The notes beneath the pieces were generated by a model, which was not told the DNA's origin, ran no database searches, and was given only the letters and a program-made list of their open reading frames with translations. A stretch of DNA of 64,000 nucleotides from Apodemus sylvaticus (Eukaryota > Chordata > Mammalia > Rodentia > Muridae). The first letter of the stretch is position 1, and each line of letters starts with the position of its first letter. Both the position numbers and the translations under genes were made by a program. This document shows, piece after piece, positions 58,050 to 64,000 of the stretch. The stretch covers positions 85,280,013 through 85,344,012 of the forward strand of contig NC_067473.1 in NCBI RefSeq assembly GCF_947179515.1, read 5' to 3'.

Positions 58050-58174
58050 AAAGAAGATATTAGGCAATTATATGTTATAAACCAAAATATACAATAATGC
58101 TTTCAGTACATTATATAACAACTTTTTCTAATTAAATAATACATTTTTCTATTTCTTTACTTGAACACCTATAT

Positions 58175-58676
58175 TGTTGTATTCTGTAGCTCCCTGCAGC
58201 TACTACGAACTGGGTTGCTGGAACAGAAGCTGAGAGATAGATGGGGAAGAGGTGAAAAGAACGAGGCCAGGATGATTCTTTACTGATAGAGGCCTCAACT
58301 TTAATAGAGGTCAGGCCTTTTAACAGTTTGGGCAAGCCCCTCCCCCCAGACTCCGAGCTGAGTTTTGGCGAAGTCCTCTGGTGGTCTTTGGCTCTACTGC
58401 TCAGGCAGCTGCGTGGGTCACCTGCTTAATTCAGGAATTCATAGACCTGGGGGAACATTGAACTTAACCACAGGAATCTGTGATCAACATTGGGAGAAGT
58501 TCACCTTGACCAATGCCAAGTATACTCTTAGCAATCCACCCTAGGATAAACATTCCTGCTGTAACCTACTTCCCTATTATGCCCTAACATCAGACTCCTG
58601 CCTGAAGCCAGGAATTGTCCTTGGCTAATGTCAAGTACCTACCATGTGGCATGACACTCCAATATGGCTCTGTACA
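58175..58676 (-). mobile_element. Solo LTR (class II ERV type) with 6-bp TSD
   Basis: 502 bp beginning tgttgtattctg and ending ctctgtaca (TG...CA). It is flanked by ctatat at 58169-58174 and 58677-58682, the 6-bp duplication usual for ERVK/betaretrovirus-like elements. Copy 1 has the unfilled site (gtctatacc, about 20313). Orientation is inferred as minus: on that strand a ttaaaaggcc TATA-like box precedes attaaa. With no internal sequence it is a recombined solo LTR. Confidence 0.88.
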
Positions 58677-59235
58677 CTATATCTTACTTTTCTATCCTTA
58701 AATTTTCCCATTTTATCATTTTATGTGTATGGTTGTTTGGTCCACATCCTAGAATATGTATATGTAGTAACCACCAAGACCATATGATATCCTTCAGAAA
58801 TAAAGTTACAGGGGATTATGCACCAACAAGTGAATGTGGGGGACTCAAACTCATATGCTGTGACTGATGAATTTAATTCTTCTTTATTATTAGTTTTCAG
58901 GGAATTTTAATACCATCTTCCTAGCAGGCAAATCTGAGTTTAACGGCAGAAAATAGTCAAGTGAGGATTCTGATGCATAAGGTTAAGTATTTTGATCAAT
59001 ACAGAGCCATGAGCATGAAGTTCTATGTCAGGTAAGAAAATTACTTTGGGTAGAAGAAGCAATTTGTTGAAATGGTAATCAATGAGGTCATTTGCTTCCC
59101 TTTGTTGAATTGGGAGATGCTGCCAGTTACAGTTCTGAGCCCCATTCCCATCCTCAAGTCTTGGTGCACACAGGAAGTCAGTCTATTTCTGACAGGAATC
59201 ATAGACTGAAAAGATGATTAATATAGATATTTATA

Positions 59236-59270
59236 CTACACTTGATCTTAGCCAAAAGGCCGAGAAGCGA
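59236..59270 (-). pseudogene. U2 snRNA 5'-end fragment, retro-inserted
   Basis: On the minus strand it reads the first 35-40 nt of spliceosomal U2 RNA (tcgcttctcggccttttggc followed by taagatcaagtgtag), including the branch-site-pairing region's upstream part, then stops. Flanked by a perfect 17-bp direct repeat, taatatagatatttata, at 59219-59235 and 59271-59287. Copy 1 has no insert here (about 20867-20880). It is too short and lacks a promoter, so not a working U2 gene. Confidence 0.93.
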
Positions 59271-59538
59271 TAATATAGATATTTATAAACCAAAGAATAG
59301 CATCATAGAGGAGAGGATCAGCTCAAGGATTGTGTCTCATATTAGTAATAAGAAAAAAAAGATGTGTTTTGATAAATGTGAAATAAGTAGTGTTTACTCT
59401 TTAATATGTATTAGTTAGGAAAAATGGGAAGTGCCAACTGCACAAAGTTTGAGCTGATAAAATTGAGTTGATATATTGCTCAGAGAAATGTGAGTATCAA
59501 TGATCCAGGATGGATTGCATTATTTATTTATTATGTAG

Positions 59539-59740
59539 GGGATCTGATATTTCCCAACACTGTCTTCAGTAGATAAATTGCCCATTGTGTCTAAAGTTAG
59601 AGGGGTTTTAATACTAATAGAATGTCCCAAAAGCAATGGGACAGATTACATCCCCGGCATACGGATATTGTTTGATACACTTCATCATTTTCCAATGATC
59701 TACTTTTATCCAGCAGTTGAGGGAGGCTTTCGTCGAAGTG
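59539..59740 (+). other. Conserved intronic open stretch in lipocalin 2 (possible alternative exon)
   Basis: Counterpart of 21149-21349: atgtag at the left, gtgagta at the right, and an open frame from 59578 with HFPMIYFYPAVEGGFRRS. A frame continued from exon 3 meets a TAA soon after the junction. Function unknown; may be intron. Confidence 0.3.
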
Positions 59741-61416
59741 AGTATAATCCATTCTCCAGCAGTATATTGTGGGGAATTGCATTTATGAATGAATCTTGCT
59801 ATGTGGCATAAAACACACAGAAGGCAAAGAAATATTTAAGTACTGGTTTTGCTAAAATAATCAAATTCAGGCATACTCTTGGTTGTTACCTTTATGTTAG
59901 GAAATAAGAAACTGTTTACCTGAATCAAAGATTTAATATAGAAAATATATTGAAGTATGCCAGGAAAACAGGGTTATTATGAAAGAACTTTCAAGATTCT
60001 TTGAGAATAATATGTATCAAAAGTTCATTACATGGAGTAAAAGTGTTAAAATATAATATAACTATCATAATGTGATAAATATAAGCATATGATGAGAATC
60101 AGTGAAAAAATACTGCATGAATTTGAAGCAGAGTATGGATAGGCACACACTCAGATTTTTGTGGGGGAAAGGGAGGTTTCAAAATGGTCTATGTTAAATC
60201 TCAAAACTAAACTATATGTAAGTAAGTAAATAAATAAATTAGAATGTCTACATCATGTTCTTATGAAGGAAAATTTATTTATTCCAGTCCCAAGAGATTT
60301 GAGTATTGTGATACATTTTGTCTCAAAATCCACCATCCTATTTAACTCCAGTTTATTAATGAATTGAATTATGTTCAGAATGTGGCAGGATCTCTGGGTA
60401 TGTAAATTTTATATGGGACAAAACTATCTTTTTCTTTTTGTTAATTGCAGCATAAGTGTGTCTCCTGTATTTTGTTTCATGACACAATGGTACAGGAATG
60501 TGTTTCCTAACATATTTCAAGTATAGACATGATTGTGAGAAATCCAAGTTGAATTGTGCAGTATAATTTCAATAATAATTTAATAATAATCACAGTATTT
60601 CTGATTTTAATTCAATGATTTAGATATGATTGGGTGGAGAGATATGATCTCACCTCGAGTAAGAATGTCTGAACTGACCTCAGAATGTTTCCCTGACTGG
60701 CATCTCCTTTATGGTAGAGAGGGTGTGGTAAAGTAGCAGGATTTATCAAATGATGAGAAGATTTAATGAACTTAGGCTTTTTTCTGTGATTATAGTGGCT
60801 GTCTCTTCTTAAGATTTTCCTATGCAATGCAGCAACTGGAACAAATATCACTGAAGAACTGTGGAAAGAATACGTGAAGCTGATTCAGGAACTCCGGATT
60901 CCTACTGAAAATATTGAAAATGTTTATGAAAGAGGTAAGTTGGTTACTGTAATTTAGACCAGTGATAACTTGAAATGAGAGCAAATGATAAAGATTCTTG
61001 TTTTCCATGTCAGTAATATAAAGTCCTTACATGATGATATGATGGAAATTCAATAGTATTTTAAATTGTCTCCCTCTTAGTTTCACCTCAGAGATGCATG
61101 TCCTTAATGGGAGCCTTGATCTCATGAGCAGAAAAAAATGTATTATTCATTATTTTTGAGTCACTGGAATTAAAGTTTGAGGTCGATTCAAGACTGTAAA
61201 GGCAAAGTATTCACAACTGACATTCAGGAATTTCAGCAAACTCTAATGTTATGAAAAATCATTACTGGCTTTATTATAAATAATTATATGAATTTTAATA
61301 TTACAAAATATTTGTCAATAAAGCACTCAATGCACACTCTTTAGTGACATTTATCAGGAGCAGAGATCAAACTTACATTCATCACCCTATTGTTAATGAG
61401 AATATTTTGTGCATTT

Positions 61417-61912
61417 TTTATTATTTTATTTATTTACATTCCAAATGTTATCCCATTTCCAGATTTTTCACCAAGAAATGCCCTATCTAATACCCCTCCT
61501 CCTGCTTCTATGAGCTTGTTCCCCTCCCTACCCAATCTCTCCTGCCTCCTTGATCTTGCATTACCCTATATTGGGTCTTCAAGCATTCATAATACCAAGG
61601 GCCTCTTCTCCAAATGATGCCTGAAAAGGCCATCCTCTGCAACATATACTGATGGAGCCATGAGTCCCTCCATGTATACTCCCTGGTTGTATTTTAGACC
61701 CTGGGAGCCCAGTTTGGTTGATATTGGTTTTGTTCCTATGAGGTTGCAAACCCCTTCAGCTCCTTCTGTCCATTCTCTAACTCCTCCACTGGGGACCCAG
61801 TTGTCAGTTCAATGGTTGGCTGCAAGCATTTGGCTCTGTATATATCATGCTCTGGCAGTGCCTCTCAGGATACAGCTATATCAGGCTCCTTTGAGCATGC
61901 ACTTCTTGGCAC
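61417..61912 (-). mobile_element. Old-type L1 3' UTR, reverse strand, with 13-bp TSD
   Basis: tttattattttatttatttacattccaaatgttat start (reverse tail/3' end), then the reversed 3' UTR (gttggtattggttttgttcc-like, cagtgcctctcaggatacagctatatcaggctcct). Flanked by attttgtgcattt at 61404-61416 and 61913-61925. No ORF2 remains. Confidence 0.9.
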
Positions 61913-61925
61913 ATTTTGTGCATTT

Positions 61926-62238
61926 CAAAATGTATGAGTTAAGATTATATAAAAGTCCTAAGGATAACAGGTATCTCAATTACTTTTCTGTTGTTGTAAT
62001 GTTTCTTTCAGGAAATTACCAAAAATATCTTAAAGGTACATGTTGAAGGCCAGCCTTGACAGGTTAGGGTAAACTGAGGTGAGGCCATAAAGGCAGCAAT
62101 TTATCATTCAGTAGACTGTTCTCAGAGGGAATAAAACTTGATTCAGTGGGGCCAGCATTTCCTCTGACCTATAAGAGTCTACTAGAACTCTTTGGTGATT
62201 AGAGAGAAGGATAAAAAGAAAAAATCAAGGAAAAGAGT

Positions 62239-62240
<2 letters not shown>
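61926..62240. other. Unassigned sequence
   Basis: No feature recognised before the CA microsatellite. Confidence 0.4.

Positions 62241-62269
<29 letters not shown>
62241..62269 (+). repeat. (CA)n microsatellite
   Basis: About 14 CA units. Confidence 0.95.
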
Positions 62270-62420
62270 TCAGTGAATAAAGCATGACAAACACTAAAAA
62301 AATTATTTTTTTCACCCATTACTTATATATACAGCAAATTTTATCAAGTAGCATAAATATTATAATGTGATAACATTCCATTTTCTTTTAATTAATGATT
62401 ATTTTTACAAGTAATTTTCC

Positions 62421-62541
62421 AGAGCTGGAAAGATGGCTGTGTGGTTAAGAGCACTGACTGCTCTTCTGAAAGTCCTGAGTTCAAATTCCAGCAACCACAT
62501 GGTGGCACACAACAATCTGCAATGAGATCTGATGCCCTTTA
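62421..62541 (+). mobile_element. B2 SINE, 3'-truncated
   Basis: agagctggaaagatggctgtgtggttaagagc (A box) and ttcaaattcc (B box), tRNA-derived head plus the start of the B2 body, ending at gatctgatgccctt. The tail is missing. Confidence 0.9.
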
Positions 62542-62589
62542 CTGTAACAGAAAGTCAAGGAATCAAGTGAGGGATGTGGTTATCATCCC

Positions 62590-63110
62590 ACAGATCCATT
62601 CTGAATGAAGTGCAGGGATGGAAATGGAGAGGAGCCTGAGGAAAAGAAGGCCCAGTGACAGGCCCAAAGTGTGATCCAGCTCAAGGGGATATTCCAAGGC
62701 CTGACAGTATGATGTGCTTACAAAGTCCTATCATGACTCTCTTCAAAAAGACCCAATAAGCAGCTCAAAGAATCAGGTGCATTTATTTGCAACCAACCAA
62801 TGGAAAAAAAGTTGCTGACCCCTGTGGTTAAATTAGTAGAAAACTGGAACAAGCTGACAAGGAGGCAAACCTGTAGGAGGACTAGCAGTCTTAATTAACT
62901 TGAACCCCAGAGATCTCTCAGATATTGAACTACCAACCAGGCAGCATATACCAGCTGACATTAGGCCCTCAAAACATATACAGCAGAGGAGTGCCAGGTC
63001 TGGTTTCAGTCAGAAAAGATGTACCTAACCTTCAAGAGGCTGGAGGCCCCAGACTGTTTAGAAGTCTGGTGGGAGGGGATGTGGGGACATTCTTGTGGAG
63101 ACAGTGGGTT
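62590..63110 (+). repeat. R1 repeat, 3' part
   Basis: gatggaaatgg..aagaaggcccagt, caataagcagctcaaagaatcagg, ggactagcagtcttaatta and gcagaggagtgccaggtctgg match the other R1 copies. Confidence 0.65.
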
Positions 63111-63420
63111 TGATACACTGACAGGCAGGTAGATCAATGGAATAGAATTGACAGCTCAGAAAAGAGTCCACACACCTGTGGTCACTTGACAAAGAATCTA
63201 AAAGCATCCAGTGGGAAAAAAAAGATAGCCCTTTCAACATATGATGCTGGTTCAACTGGAGTTTAGCATGCAGAAGAATGCAAATCCATTTATTCTTATC
63301 TCCTCGTACTAAGCCCAATTCCAAGTGGATTAAGGACATCCACATAAAACCATGCACGCTGAAACTAATAGAAAAGAAACTGGGGAACATCCTTGAGCAT
63401 ATGAGCAGAGGGGAAAATTG
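63111..63420 (+). mobile_element. L1 ORF2 fragment
   Basis: Short forward piece (D..ADQWNRI..QKRVHTCGHLT, LNHYAEESN-like decayed reading, WIKDIHIKP) from the ORF2 C-terminal part. Truncated at both ends. Confidence 0.8.
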
Positions 63421-63427
63421 CTTTCTC

Positions 63428-64000
63428 AATACCTGTCCATAATGACCACCAGAAGCAATTTGCTTTCACTTGGCAAGGCCAGCAGTATACCTTTAGATTT
63501 TTGCATCAAGGATTTATTAACTCTCCTTCCCTGTGTCATAAATTAATTAGAATGGATCTTGATCATTTGTCTTGGCCACAAAATATCACATTGGTGCAGT
63601 GTATTGATGATTTCATGCTGAGAGAACCAAGTGATTAGAAGAAGCAACAACTTTGAATTCGTTGATAATACCTAAACCTATCAGATATGGGAAATAAATC
63701 CAACAAAAATTCAAAGGCCACCTACTTCTGTGAAATTTGTAGGAGTCCAGTGGTGTGGGACATGCAGAGATATTCCTTCTAAGGTAAAAGATAAGTTATT
63801 GCATCTGTTCCTGCTCACCACCAAGAAAGAAGCATAACATGTAGTCGGTCTATTTGGATTCCGGAGACAGCACATTCCCCACTTGGGTGTGTTACTCAGC
63901 GCCATTTACCAAGTAACTTAGAAAGCTGCTAGCTTTGTGTAGGGCCTGGAACAGGAAAAGGCTCTTCAACAGGTCAGGGCTGCTTCAACAGATCCAGCAG
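63428..64000 (+). pseudogene. ERV-D reverse transcriptase remnant, running off the window
   Basis: Forward-strand retroviral RT: FAFTWQGQQYTFRFLHQGFINSPSLCH (split here by eye, 63450-63530), then the catalytic box CIDDFM (about 63599-63616), in which both aspartates of YxDD are kept, then a thumb/connection region (GLFGFRRQHIPHLG-like, frame-shifted, about 63848-63895). Stops at 63634-63636 and later, plus frameshifts, show it is dead. The wording is nearer ERV-L or gammaretrovirus-like pol than ERV-A, B or C. Only part of pol is in view. Confidence 0.7.

Larger units (their letters stand above)
57007..61107 (+). pseudogene. Lipocalin pseudogene 2 (odorant-binding/aphrodisin/probasin type)
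   Basis: Paralogue of the gene at 19172 with the same six-exon plan: 57007-57066 (signal peptide MKFLFLTGACLVSKAEE), 58894-59031, 59419-59489, 60288-60397, 60833-60934 and 61094-61107. It is clearly dead. Exon 2 has a 2-nt deletion (138 vs 140 nt) giving an early stop, exon 3 has TGA in place of the copy-1 Trp codon (about 59449), exon 4 has a 1-nt deletion (110 vs 111), and the last exon has TAA at 61105-61107. Exon 5 is fully open (TNITEELWKEYVKLIQELRI). Exon 3 keeps the GKCQ cysteine that copy 1 lost. The poly(A) signal is at 61317. Splice AG/GT sites are retained. Confidence 0.82.
55588..61404 (+). repeat. Segmental duplication copy 2 (partner 17722-23295)
   Basis: Same order of elements as copy 1. 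It contains two insertions absent there, a solo LTR (58175-58676) and a U2 fragment (59236-59270), and lacks the B2. In exon 5 I count 11 differences in 102 nt between the copies. Confidence 0.9.

Noticed and set aside
59236..59270. Functional U2 snRNA gene
   Set aside because: Only the first 35-40 nt are present, with a retro-insertion target duplication and no snRNA promoter.

Overview
This window reads as non-coding DNA from a murid rodent, most probably house mouse. The evidence is many L1 copies with murine-type ORF1/ORF2, two B2 SINEs with tRNA-like pol III boxes, rodent LTRs and betaretrovirus-like proviral remnants, all in AT-rich sequence with microsatellites. I found no intact host protein-coding gene. 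The only host-gene material is a tandem pair of broken six-exon lipocalin genes of the odorant-binding protein/aphrodisin/probasin type, plus a 36-nt piece of U2 snRNA. Because that lipocalin family is X-linked in mouse, an X-chromosome origin is likely, but this is inference.

Layout. 1-9.2 kb: an old full-length-type L1 (+), split by a younger 5'-truncated L1 (+) and followed by a reverse-strand L1 with clean target-site duplications. 9.4-14.3 kb: L1 fragments, an unidentified rodent repeat (called R1 here) split by an LTR, and an inverted pair of LTR pieces. 14.4-17.7 kb: provirus ERV-A (+), with gag, dUTPase, protease and RT remnants, interrupted by a composite retro-insertion. 17.7-23.3 kb: segmental duplication copy 1 with lipocalin pseudogene 1. 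23.5-27.8 kb: L1 and R1 fragments, including an L1 with a 5' inversion. 27.8-30.2 kb: ERV-B (-), same family as ERV-A. 30.2-36.2 kb: L1 (+) with both ORFs broken. 36.2-42.3 kb: ERV-C (+), with a 43-bp tandem array, pol 3' half and env. 42.6-45.2 kb: L1 3' end, AT-rich spacer and R1. 45.2-51.1 kb: the best preserved L1 (+). 51.5-53.0 kb: L1 ORF2 fragment. 53-55.6 kb: mostly unassigned. 55.6-61.4 kb: segmental duplication copy 2 with lipocalin pseudogene 2, carrying a solo LTR and the U2 insertion. 61.4-64 kb: L1, B2, R1 and L1 fragments, then RT remnant ERV-D.

How it fits together. The two duplication copies act as natural controls for each other. The B2 in copy 1, and the solo LTR and U2 fragment in copy 2, each have an empty site in the partner, which orders these insertions after the duplication. 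In the same way ERV-B shows the empty site for the composite insertion in ERV-A. Lipocalin copy 1 keeps all splice sites and its frame except for one nonsense codon. Copy 2 has two frameshifting deletions and nonsense changes. I see no evidence for a new functional system; the interest lies in the lipocalin pair, the recombinant-looking ERV-C and several datable retro-insertions. All exon models and family names come from reading the sequence, without alignment or database searches.
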